This document shows, piece by piece, positions 41,635 to 51,265 of a stretch of DNA of 64,000 nucleotides. The position numbers were made by a program, and so were the translations under genes. The notes under the pieces are model-generated. The model was not told where the DNA came from and did not search any database. It was given only the letters and a program-made list of their open reading frames with translations. The stretch is from contig NC_085853.1 of assembly GCF_020906515.1 (NCBI RefSeq), positions 2,604,001-2,668,000 on the forward strand, read 5' to 3'. Every line of letters starts with the position of its first letter. Position 1 is the stretch's first letter. The stretch comes from Vanrija pseudolonga. Lineage: Eukaryota > Basidiomycota > Tremellomycetes > Trichosporonales > Trichosporonaceae.

Positions 41635-42849
41635 ATGTGCTCACCGCTGCAAGACGACGTCGAACACAAACCCCACCCCCAGCAACCCCCCTACGGATAC
41701 CCCCCTCAACCGGGACAGCCAGGCCAGTATCCACCCGGCCAGCAGCCTTACGCGTTGCAGCCTGGCCAGCAGGTAGTCTACGCCGTTGCTCCTCAGCCCG
41801 GACAGCCAGGCTACAACCCCTACGCGCCGCCAGTAGCGCAGTCTCCGTACGCAGCGCCAGCAGCTGCTTCACCTTACGCGCCCCCGGCTCAGCCCCAGTG
41901 CCCCTACGCGCCTCCAGCCCAGCCCCAGTCCCCATACGCTCCCCCAGCACAAGCTCAGTCTCCCTACGCCCCTCCAGCGCAGGCCCAGTCCCCATACGCG
42001 CCGCCTGCAGCAGCAGCAGTCGCCTCCCCGTACGCGCCTCCCCAGTCCCCGCCGGTCCACCCCGTCGGTTCGCCCCCTCCAAACCCAGCGTCTCCCCCGC
42101 CCGCAGCGGGCCCCGCCATCATTCAGCAGCTCCCCAACGAGATGGGCCGCCTGCGGCCCATCTACCCCACCCTCGGCACATTCACTGCTCGCGGTGAGCT
42201 GCACGCCAAGCTCCTCCAGCGGCAGCTGGTCGAAGCGACCGAGGAGCTCGGCGACGACCACCGCTTCGACGTCAACCTCGCCAAGGGCGAGCTGTCGTTT
42301 ACCGCGCCGAACGGCAAGCAGCTCCTCACGCGCTGCCACCTCATGGCGTCGATTGCCCCCGGCCCCAAGTCGGTGCTCTGGGGTTGGGCTATGCCGCGCG
42401 GCGACGAAGTCAGCCGCCAGCTCCAGCAGTACGGGCAGGCGCACGGGATCAAGGAGCTGGCCGAGAGCGAGCTGCCGTTCCCGCCCAACCTCGAGGGCGA
42501 CTACCAGGACATTACGGACCTCGCGCAAGAGCTGGGCCAGCTGTGCGTCGGCGTGCTCGGCCGCGGGCCGTACTACACCTTCGAGTCGGGCAACGGCGGC
42601 CGCGTGTTGGTGTTGCTCGATGGGCCCTTCCCGCCGCTCACGGTGAGGGACGTCGGCACGGGCACCATGTCCGCCATGATGGGCGGCATGATCAACGCGC
42701 GCGAGTCGGCGCTTGGGCTGGGATACGCGCGCGGCTTCCGCGTCCACCAGCCCGACGCGAGCACCGTCGTGCTCGACGACGAGCGCTCCCAGGTGTCCTT
42801 CAAGTTTGACGGCCAGAACCGCATCACTGAGCTCCAGAGCCATCTTTAA
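41635..42849 (+). CDS. Pro/Tyr/Gln-repeat protein with C-terminal DUF6882-like domain
   Basis: Single exon, 404 aa; ATG at 41635 (the frame starts upstream at a TTG). Residues about 15-165 are low complexity with QPGQPGQYPPGQQ followed by six or more near-identical decapeptides of the form SPYAPPAQAQ. The C-terminal 230 residues are globular: LHAKLLQRQLVEATEELGDD, FDVNLAKGELSFTAPNGKQL, VLWGWAMPRG and QYGQAHGIKELAESELPF. The W-G-W-A block flanked by these elements matches the DUF6882 pattern best known from bacteria. Function of that family is unknown. The repeat tail resembles calcium/phospholipid-interacting or aggregation-prone Pro-Tyr repeats, an inference only. Confidence 0.75.
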   Translation: MCSPLQDDVEHKPHPQQPPYGYPPQPGQPGQYPPGQQPYALQPGQQVVYAVAPQPGQPGYNPYAPPVAQSPYAAPAAASPYAPPAQPQCPYAPPAQPQSPYAPPAQAQSPYAPPAQAQSPYAPPAAAAVASPYAPPQSPPVHPVGSPPPNPASPPPAAGPAIIQQLPNEMGRLRPIYPTLGTFTARGELHAKLLQRQLVEATEELGDDHRFDVNLAKGELSFTAPNGKQLLTRCHLMASIAPGPKSVLWGWAMPRGDEVSRQLQQYGQAHGIKELAESELPFPPNLEGDYQDITDLAQELGQLCVGVLGRGPYYTFESGNGGRVLVLLDGPFPPLTVRDVGTGTMSAMMGGMINARESALGLGYARGFRVHQPDASTVVLDDERSQVSFKFDGQNRITELQSHL

Positions 42850-43028
42850 GAGTAATGCAGGGTCGTGCGATGCAGTAGTCAGTGCGGCGGGGAGCTTGGG
42901 GTGGACCTTGGGTCGTGCGAGCGGGGTCGTGTTGCTGTGATTCCTGCTTACCCCGCTAGGGTAACCATGGAGCCCACTGTTGTGCCCTCTGCTCTGCCCT
43001 CTACTCACTGCCTTCTAACTCAAACACC

Positions 43029-44027
43029 ATGGTGGGTCACACGGCGCACATCTACCCGTTCAGCGAGGACGACAAGGAAGCGGCACGCGAGCGCGACCAG
43101 CACGCGCTTTTTACACTGCTGTTCGGCGCCGAGGTGCTCGCGCCAGTCACACAGGTACTGGAACAGGGCGGGAGGGTGCTCGATGTGGGGTGCGGCCCTG
43201 GAAGCTGGATCGAGGTGGGGCCAGTCGGTGCTCATGCTCCGCTCACGCCAGGCCGTCAAGGCGCTCTACCCGGCCGTCGAGGCCACCGCCGTCGACTACC
43301 ATCCGACCTACACGCCGCCGGCAAAGTCGGGGATCACCTTTACTCTCGGCGACGTGCTTCAAGGCCTGCCGTTCCCAGACGACCACTTTGACCTCGTGCA
43401 CCACCGCGCCATGATCCTGGCCATCAAGGTGGGTGGTGTGGCAGACCCACCCCACCCCACTCACACGCACAGACGGACGAGTGGCCGAGTGTTATAGCCG
43501 AGCTCGCACGGGTCACCAGGCCAGGAGGGTGGGTGCAGCTGACCGAGGCGCATCTCGACATCCAGGCGAGGCTGGGCATGACGCCGACGATCAGGCAGTG
43601 GAACGACCAGGGTGGGGCGTTGAGGGGAGGATGTGCGGCTGATGCCACAGTTGTTCGTGGAACGGCGCTGGAGATCGGCTCAGACCCCGACATTGCGCCC
43701 AAGCTCGCGTCTCATGCGACGGCTGCGGGGCTCGGCGACCAGGTGACCCGCTTTGTCGCCGCGCCGCTCGCGCGCAGTGGTGCTGGCGAGATTGGGCGGC
43801 TCATGGCGGCCGACTTTGCAGCTGTTATCGAGATGCTGGCGCCGGTCATTGCGGACAATGTCGGCCGCGGTGTCACGCCGGAACAGGTTCTCCTGTGGGG
43901 CGAGAGCGTGCTCAACGAGGCCGAGTGGCACGAGGCGTACTTTAACTTCTATACCACTGTCGCGCAGAAGCCGGAAGCGGTAGAGCAGGAGGGAGGCGGG
44001 ACGAGTGTCTCTGCCAAGCATGCATGA
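43029..44027 (+). CDS. SAM-dependent methyltransferase, paralog 2
   Basis: Three exons: 43029-43214, 43252-43428 and 43473-44027; 305 aa. Motif I RVLDVGCGPGSWIE, then AVKALYPAVEATAVDYHP, GDVLQGLPFPDDHFDLVHHR and VIAELARVTRPGGWVQLTE. The two introns interrupt at the same codons as introns 2 and 3 of the paralog at 38921; the other two introns of that gene are missing here. The C-terminal half (WNDQGGALRGGC ... VTRFVAAPL) probably forms the substrate cap. Substrate unknown. Confidence 0.88.
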
Positions 44028-44250
44028 GCCGCCATGCGTGATGTAGGCGATTGTTTGAGACAGAGCGGTGCTCGTGTAGCGTCAGTGGCGGCGGGTAGCC
44101 AGCCAGCCAGCCAGCCGGTGGTGCCGACCCACGCGGGGCAGCGGCGGCTCGTGAATGCAGTGCCGCCGACGACCATAACGCCAAGTCGCCACCACCACGG
44201 CCACCCCCCTTCGTGCTTCAACAACAACAACAACACCATCAACACCAACA

Positions 44251-44685
44251 ATGAACCCCGTCAAGCATCTCGGCCGCGACACCGACACCGACACGCTCTT
44301 TAGCGTCACGTCCGACACGAGCACCATCGTTCCGCGCGACTCCAAGGCGCCGGGGACCCAGCCCGGCACCAAGGCCAACCTGCGCAAACACGGCGGCGTC
44401 CTCGCAAAGCTCAAGAGCAAGCTCACAGTCGGCGTCGACGCGGCAAGCATCGACCGGCTGGTCGCCGAGGGCTTCTACATCGGCCAGGTACAGCAGGCGC
44501 TGCGGTACTACGAGGGGGATGTCGACGCCGCGCGCCTCATGCTCATCCACCGCCGCGACCACCGTGTCGAGCTGGTCGACGAGGGGTGCGACTTTTGCGA
44601 CAAGACGGCTGCGGCGCGCATCGCCCAGGGACTCGACCCGAAGAGGTGGCCTGGGGCGAGCGCACTGTTGGGCGTTGGCTGCTAG
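44251..44685 (+). CDS. Small UBA-domain protein with CxxC, paralog 1
   Basis: Single exon, 144 aa, ATG after a CAA-rich 5' leader. A UBA-like fold is seen: IDRLVAEGFYIGQVQQAL then YYEGDVDAARLMLI, with the three-helix pattern and the [MG]-[GE]-[FY]-type loop of ubiquitin-associated domains. It continues into RRDHRVELVDEGCDFCDK, a C-x2-C that may bind zinc or be redox active. The N-terminus is basic and unstructured (HGGVLAKLKSKL). Probably a soluble ubiquitin-binding adaptor (inference). It is followed 361 bases later by a paralog of the same design. Confidence 0.7.
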   Translation: MNPVKHLGRDTDTDTLFSVTSDTSTIVPRDSKAPGTQPGTKANLRKHGGVLAKLKSKLTVGVDAASIDRLVAEGFYIGQVQQALRYYEGDVDAARLMLIHRRDHRVELVDEGCDFCDKTAAARIAQGLDPKRWPGASALLGVGC

Positions 44686-45046
44686 GTAGGGCGGGCTGCG
44701 GCAGGACTCGGGGGCAACCTGTATGCATGTAATGGTTGTATCAGTTGACCACGTCAAGTCGAGCCGAGGAAACCGGGCCAGGGTGCCAGCCATCCGCACC
44801 TACCTAGTCTAGGGAGCGAGGCAGTGCCGGGCTTGGGACTGGACGACTGACTGGCTTGGCAAAGGCCACATTTGCCGAGTCGGCTTGATCGCCGTGATGA
44901 TGATGGTGGTGCCTCGTACCTCTTTATGCCTCCCCCTGGAGTCTCCACGAGGTGCCATGGATGCAGCAGCTGCAACGACCTACAACTATGTTAGCTGGGG
45001 CCTACATAACTCCCCACATACCTCTTGGCCATAATCTCTCACTACA
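44686..45046. other. Intergenic between the two UBA genes
   Basis: No gene supported; probable promoter of the second copy. Confidence 0.4.
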
Positions 45047-45514
45047 ATGGGCTTCCGCAAGAACAAAGAGCAAGCCAGCACCGCGCCACCCGCCCCCGAC
45101 CCCGTCGTCTCTGACGGCTCGTCCAGCAAGGGAGGCTTCCTCTCCATCTTCAAGAGCAAGCCGTCCGCCCCCGAGCCGGGCGTAGACGAGCTCGTAGCGA
45201 TGGGCTTCACAAGGCGGCAAGTGAGGGAGGTGCTCGACAGCAACCACGGCGACGTCGACGCCGCGCGCCTGCATCTCGTCCACTCGCGCTACCACCGCGT
45301 CGACATGGACCGCAACTGCCCCCACTGCCGCCGCCTGGCCGAGGTGCGCATGCAGCAGGACCCGAGCTTCAAACCTTTCGGCGGCACGATCCTTGCCATG
45401 GAGGGGATCACCGACTCGCTGAACTATGTCGAGGCCTCGATGGGGGGCTCGGGAGGGTCAGCGGGAGGAGCCGGGGCCGCGTTCCCCTATCGTCCCGGCG
45501 GGGGTTGGCACTGA
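45047..45514 (+). CDS. Small UBA-domain protein with CxxC, paralog 2
   Basis: Single exon, 155 aa. Same layout as the gene at 44251: basic N-terminus with GGFLSIFKSK, UBA-like VDELVAMGFTRRQVREVL then HGDVDAARLHLVHSRYHRVD, and the C-x2-C in RNCPHCRRLAEVRMQQ. The MGF loop is canonical here, which strengthens the UBA assignment for both. The tail is Gly/Ser-rich. The pair is clearly a tandem duplication; the order UBA then CxxC is unusual and conserved. Confidence 0.75.
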   Translation: MGFRKNKEQASTAPPAPDPVVSDGSSSKGGFLSIFKSKPSAPEPGVDELVAMGFTRRQVREVLDSNHGDVDAARLHLVHSRYHRVDMDRNCPHCRRLAEVRMQQDPSFKPFGGTILAMEGITDSLNYVEASMGGSGGSAGGAGAAFPYRPGGGWH

Positions 45515-45671
45515 AGGCGAGTGACAGGGGCCCGAGACCGAGGAGATGCTTCGAATCCCTTGGCAGATGGAGCGGTAATCAACACGACTGCGTTCATAGG
45601 TGTAATGTTACGGCTTGGCACAGTGGCCCATGTCTTCTCAGCCTAGACCCATGGCTCCACACCTTGTCCTT

Positions 45672-46898
45672 CTACTTCTCCCTCGACGCGAGGACAAACG
45701 CAATCGTCTCGTTGAGCGTGTCCTCCTTGCGGCGGTAGGTGATGCCAAGCACACGCGCGAGCTTGGACCCATCGTACACGGGCGACTTGACCTCGAGCTG
45801 CTTGCGGAACGCGGGGTCGGCGTTGCCAGTGTTGACGCCGGCCGCCACGAGCTCGGGGAAGGACGCGGCGGCAAGCGCAAAATCGTTGCCGAAGAGCGTG
45901 TCCGCCGAGCTGATGAGCCGCTCGCCGCCCGCCTCGGCCGTGGTAAGGGCCAGCACGCAGCTCAAGGCCACGTCGCGCACGTCGATAAAGTTGTCGTAAC
46001 TGTTCGACAGCTTGTCATCGCTCTGGCCTGGCTCAAGCCAGGGGAACATGAAGCCTGGGGTTGGTGTCAGGGGTGTCTGGACTGTCACACTTACGGACAG
46101 TGCTGCCTAGCTCGTACTGCATCGGCGGGCCAAAGTTCTGGGGCAGGTCAGCTGAGAAGGCGGCAGTAGCACGTACCATGCTCGGGAGAATCGAGACACC
46201 GTCGAACGCCGCGGGCTGGTCAAAGTAGGCCCAAAAGGCCTTCTCCTGCTCGACCTTGGACGCGGCGTACTTTTGCATCGGGTTGGCCGCCGCGCCGAGC
46301 TTGCGGACAGTGTCCACGACGTCGGTGTACCACGCTGCTGTCAGTACTGCCAGCACAGACCACCGACTCACACTTCTCGTCGAGCGTCACGGACAGGTCG
46401 AGCGGCGCAAAGCCACCGGTACCCGGGCCGACGGTGCAGACAGAGCTGGGGTCAGCGGTGGCGTCGGGTCGTCACCCACCTGACGAGGATGAAGCGCTTG
46501 ACGCTACCTGCCGCGACGGCACTGGCGAGTATGTTGTGCAGGCCCGTGATGGTAGCCTTGATGAAGAACTCTTCCGGGTCTTTCATCGCAAGCTCCCCCT
46601 TGGGGATCGGGGTGGCCAGATGGATGATGCCGGCGACGCCGTTTGCCGCGAGGTCGTACGCACCGGGCTTGGATGAGCACTACCAGGCGGTCTCAGAACT
46701 TACGACAACCTGGTCCGGCACGACGACGTATTCGAGCGCCTCGCCGACGAGTTTCTGGAGGTGCTCGCCTTTGTCCTCGGAGCGAACGGCGGCGCGCACG
46801 CGAAATCCCTTGGCTGCAAGTGTCACCACGGTATGGGTTCCGACGAAGCCTGACGCGCCAGTTACGAGGACAAGGGAGTTGGGGGGGATGGCCGGCAT
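45672..46898 (-). CDS. NAD(P)-dependent aldehyde/ketone reductase (Gre2/DFR-like SDR)
   Basis: Six exons: 46898-46704, 46667-46480, 46445-46372, 46334-46177, 46137-46095 and 46054-45672; 346 aa. Extended SDR: LVLVTGASGFVGTHTV nucleotide-binding motif, IIHLATPIPKG, KRFILVSSVCTVG (catalytic Ser region, assembled over the exon 2/3 junction) and YAASKVEQEKAFW, the Y-x-x-x-K catalytic pair. It continues NSYDNFIDVRDVALSCVLAL as in yeast methylglyoxal/carbonyl reductases and plant dihydroflavonol reductases. Cytosolic NADPH-dependent carbonyl reduction is the likely role. Exon 5 is only 43 nt. Confidence 0.9.
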
Positions 46899-48066
46899 TG
46901 TGGACTGAGGTGTGGGACTCTGCTGCTGGGTCTGGTGAGTAGCCGTACGCCGTGCTGATTGCCGACGCCGTTTATACCATGCAGCAGCCGTCTCGGAGGT
47001 CGCTCGGGGCGAGCTCCGACGCCGTCGGTCTCCTTTGTCATGGCTTTAAGATGCTGACGCGGCGACAGTATGTTGCGCAGGCCGAGGTGGGAGCGGCCCT
47101 GATGCCGACAGACAGCCAACCTGCGAGTGGACGAGCCCCAGTCCGGCTAGCCGAGATATCGATGTACAGATCGTACAGCCCAACGCAGAGCCCAGTACCG
47201 AGTCGAGATGGCCCATTCGTGGATATCGGCGTGCCGTGTAGCCATGTTGCCATGCTGCCATGTTCGCTTGTCGCCCGGCCTCGGCCACAAGTTGCATTTG
47301 TCAGCGCCGAGGTGCGCGCGGGTGCGCGTGGGGTCGCTCCAGGCGTCGTCGGGCGGGCGAGTATCAGACATGTCGTTGGTCAACTTGCTTCTGTCGCCCC
47401 AGTCAGTTTATTGATGTGCATCTGGTGTGCATCTGAACGCCGAGGTGAGTAAAACGTCGTCAGTTTATGCGATTATTGCTGTTGGTGCAATACAAAAACA
47501 ACGAAGGTAAGGACAACAAACTCTCAACCTTGATCCTGGACACGCCGCCATTGGCCCGACGGCGGCGAGGACCTTGCAGTGACGTCAATGCCGGCTGCCT
47601 GCCGCGGTTGGGGAGGGACGGCGTCGGGAGAGCCGAGGAGGGGTTGCAGCTAACAACGGCGATGGCGGCAGCGGCGACAGGGCTAACCCTCGTAGGACAA
47701 TTCAAAGAGACCCTGCTGCCGCTGCTGCCGGCCTTGGCATCGACTTATCCTCTGACAGTCGACTACCTCGCCACTGACCACTGACAGGCTCATTGTCGTC
47801 TCCTCTGTAGCTCGCAGGTTGTGGCCACTTTCACGTGAGAGCGGAAGTTCAAAGGTCGCCGCAGATTGCGCGTCAGTCTTGACATTTGTCCACCGCCGAC
47901 AGACAATCTGCCTGGACCTTGCTATCGCGGCCACGGCACTAGAGAACAGCACATCGCGCTGCCGAGACGCCGTCAACCCTCCCTTTCCCCACTGGGCATG
48001 CGCGCGCCGCCCATACACGACGACGCCGACGGACAGCAGCATCGCCAGCGTCCTTGAACCCCGCAC
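46899..48066. other. Intergenic, 1.2 kb divergent promoter region
   Basis: Between the reductase (minus) and a Zn2Cys6 regulator (plus). GCCATGTT/GCCATGCT words repeat near 47239-47260. CGCCGAGGTG-like words occur near 47303 and 47434. No gene supported. Confidence 0.4.
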
Positions 48067-50448
48067 ATGAACCTTGACAGTATCGGCGGCATGCCCCACC
48101 CCCACCCGACCCCTATCTCGCGCCCATCCGAGCTAAGTGCAAGTGAGTGCTAGTGACGCCGTGTGCGGGCTGACCACCAGAGGCGTGCGATGGTGAGTAG
48201 GCTGGCCGAGGGGGCCATCGGGCTCGGATACATCTCGGCGTTGGCGCTGACCCCGGGGCATAGCATGCCGCATTCGCAAGTGAGTTCACCCGCTACAGCC
48301 CGCCTGACGCGCAGGATCGGATGTGATCGCTCGACGAGCCTCAACGGCCAGTGTACGGGCTGCACCAAGGCGGCTATCCCTTGTGAGCTGGCAACCTCGC
48401 ACAAGCTGACGCCAAAGGCACATTCACGCACATCCGACAAAAGTCGGGCCCGGCACCAGGATCCCAACGCAGGACGTCGTCGTCGTCGGCCCCATTACGC
48501 TTGTCGATGCCCCCACAGCCCGTGCCGCCCGTGATGGCCGATTTCCCCGTGGGTATGTTTGCGCGGTCGGTCGACGCCGCAGCAGCAGGCTTCGACCCGC
48601 GCGCGACGATGCTCGACGTCGTGCCCATGGAGGCGGGCCCGTCCGGGGTAGTACCGTCCGTCATGTCGCTCTCCGCGCCGCTGCCCCCGCCGCTGCCCCC
48701 ACCACCGCCGCTCGAGATGCAGACGTCGCCAATCTACATGGCGTCAGAGCTGCGTCCCAACCCGCTTGAACAGTATTTACCGCGGCAAACCCTCGACGCC
48801 CTCGTCAAGCTGTGGTACGACTACGTCTTCTGGCTCGTGCCGTACCCCCACCGCCCGACGTTTGAGCGCGACCTCGCTGCCCGGCGCGAGGAGGGCGACG
48901 GCCAGGAAGAGTGGACAGCCATGGTTGTCGCACTCGTCATGTACACCATCGTCCACATACCCAAGAACAACATGCCAATACCGTCCGACGAGGTGACCAA
49001 CCTCCTGCACAAGACGTACAGCGCGTCGTTGGATTTCCTCGGAAAGCCATTTGTGACGTACACGTCTTGTCGATGTAAGTGGGTTGAGTTCGGGGAAGTG
49101 CTGACACGGCAGTCTTCATCATCTACGCGTATGTCGGTGTGGGTTTGTGCCGGCTGACCGTCGAAGCGTAACAGCCACTGCCTACGGCTTGGGCTTCCAG
49201 AATCTCTATCGATCACTACAGGGGAGCAATGTTTCGTTGATGCTCCATCGAAACCTTGATCGCGAGGCGGCAAGTGTCATTGCCATTGCCCGCGCTGACC
49301 CCGCAGACGTACACCACGATGGACCCAATAGAGGGCGAGATGATGCGCCGCATGTGGTGGTTGATGTACGGCTCTGACCGGTCCGGCGGGATCCACGAGG
49401 ACACAAGGCTGCTCATCAACGAGTCGCTGTGTAGCGGGCTTCACCTGCCCTCGACCGTCGACGACGAGCAGCTGTACCAGTCAGCAACGGGTACCCCCAC
49501 CGAGGACTCGGTTGCGTCGCCGGCGGTATCGCCGTTGCTGGGGTACTACTATTGCTCGGCAATGTACAGAAGTGGGTCTGACGCTGCGTGCCTCGCTGAC
49601 AACAAAGTATGTGGCAAGATCCTCTCGCGACGAGAGCAGGACGCGGTCGCGCCGCCATCCGGGGCGGCCCTCTTCACGCGCATAGCCGAGCTCGACGCCC
49701 TCATCCAGGAACTCGACGACGTCTTCATCGACATGCCAGATTTCCTCAAGATCAACATGGAGATTGATACGGAGAGGTCTCCGTGAGTGGGCCATTCTGG
49801 CGAGTGCTCACACCCCAGCGCATCCTTCCCACCAGCTTCGTGGCGCCAGAATACCAACCTCTCGCTCACCGACCACGGCATCATGGTGCAGCAGTCGAAT
49901 CTCTACGTGACGCAACAAGCAATGCGACTCGTCGCGGTGCAGTACCGCCGCGACCTGGTCCAGCTGCGCTGGCAGTCGCCAGTCGTCCCATGGCCGGACA
50001 ACCACTCGGCACCAGTGTACAGTGACGAGTACCGCAAGGCCAAGCTGCGGCAGAACGACGCGACGTTCCGCAAGGCGCGCGACCTCGTCATGTCCAACAT
50101 GCTCAAGGTGTTGCGTGCGCTGCCGATCGAGCTGATAGGTGAGGCCAGGCGTGAACGTCGCTGATAGTAGCAATCAACCACTTTCCTGGCCTGAGCAAGA
50201 TCCGCTACGTCGCGTCGACACTCCTGCCTGATATCGAGACGGCCAACGCGCACCAGGCTGGTGTGGGTGGCCTGCCGTCGGGCCCCTCCATGTCGGTCAT
50301 GTACTTGCGTAGGTCCAGGGGGTTGGAGGCTAGCTAAACTCCAGGCCAATACATCGACTACCTCTCCCGACTCGACACCATGTCGGCCATTGCCCCACTA
50401 CGGGACAGGCTCAACGCTGCGGGGGTCGGCGCTGCCGGCGCCGGATGA
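48067..50448 (+). CDS. Zn2Cys6 transcription factor with microexons
   Basis: Eleven exons: 48067-48142, 48181-48192 (12 nt), 48264-48279 (16 nt), 48315-48382, 48418-49074, 49113-49136 (24 nt), 49175-49269, 49307-49782, 49819-50138, 50171-50308 and 50345-50448; 661 aa. Splicing assembles the zinc cluster exactly: ACDAC from the 12- and 16-nt exons, RIRKIGC, a ten-residue loop, CTGCTKAAIPC, i.e. C-x2-C-x6-C-x10-C-x2-C-x6-C, then TFTHIRQKSGP. The last Cys codon is itself split by a 35-nt intron. The fungal_trans region follows (LWYDYVFWLVPYPHRPTFE, RFFIIYAYVATAYGLG, MRRMWWLMYGSDR). The intron at 49270-49306 has a GC donor (GCAAGT). Nuclear regulator, possibly of the metabolic genes just downstream. 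Confidence 0.85.
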
Positions 50449-50928
50449 GCTTGCAGCATGGTCCATACCTTTGTAGCGCTTGTAGCCTACCTATATTACC
50501 TCTACATTGTGCAACAGTTCCTTGTGTACACAGCCGGCATCTGGCATAGTCGTGTCTCGGAATCATGACTCAGAATCGTGGCTTCACCCGACGCCAAGCC
50601 ACAACAGATGGCCATGGTCACGAGGCATGAATCATCGGCGACTCCGGCAACTGTGGGTCATCCTCGCCATCGGCAAAGGCTTCGCCACGACGGCAACGCG
50701 GCATCGATAAGCTGAGGCGTTGGGGCGTCGAGCGCAGCATGCATGGAGGCCACGCGGCGCCATCGTGGGTTGCGGTGGGTGCGGCGATGACCAGTCCCTT
50801 TGGCGAGGGTGCCGAACCCACCCTGGCCTCGCGCCGCGATAGCGTGCTCGTCGGCGGATCTGCGCTTCTTCGTATTTATCGCGCCGCGTCTGCGCGTCTG
50901 CAGTGCACGCGTTCGTTCGTTCGCAACA
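50449..50928. other. Intergenic
   Basis: 3' flank of the regulator and promoter of the small basic gene at 50929 (TATTTAT near 50872-50878). No gene supported. Confidence 0.4.
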
Positions 50929-51146
50929 ATGCCGCGCGCGCGCAGACCTCGCAGGGTCGACGCAGAGGCTGGTATGGCGCCATCGCTCGTGACTGCCCCC
51001 CCTCCCCCCTTGCGCTGCCCCCCACAGGCCCCGATAGCCGAACATCCGACGTGATGACGCGAACGTCGGCTCGTCAAAAGTTGTTGGCGAAGAGGCGGCG
51101 TCGGGCCGTCGCGAGGAGCAATGCCGCAGCCTTGGCCGTCATGTGA
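50929..51146 (+). CDS. Small basic protein, 53 aa, unknown
   Basis: Two exons, 50929-50971 and 51028-51146, separated by a 56-nt intron with a GTATGG donor and CCACAG acceptor after a C-rich tract; phase closes. The product is strongly basic: [15 protein letters not shown], then TRTSARQKLLAKRRRRAVAR and a short Ala-rich end. A TATA-like TATTTAT lies about 50 bases upstream. Size and charge would fit a ribosomal or nucleolar accessory protein. No family is recognised and the call rests on splice quality and promoter position only. Confidence 0.4.
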
Positions 51147-51238
51147 TGGGCGACTCGGGTGACTCGTAGTTTTTGCTGTTGCTGTTGTTGCTCACTCGAC
51201 TAAATATCTTGGACCTTGGCACTGACGACGACTGGCAA

Positions 51239-51254
51239 CCCCCCCCCCCCCCCC
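51239..51254. repeat. Poly-C tract in 5' leader
   Basis: Sixteen C, twelve bases before the ATG of the 4CL-like gene; length-variable in principle and placed in the leader. Confidence 0.8.
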
Positions 51255-51265
51255 AACCCCACGAC

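Noticed and set aside
33819-47443. CGCCGAGGTG words in several intergenic regions as a regulatory site
   Set aside because: The word also appears inside coding sequence and is expected often at this GC content; cannot be separated from chance by eye.
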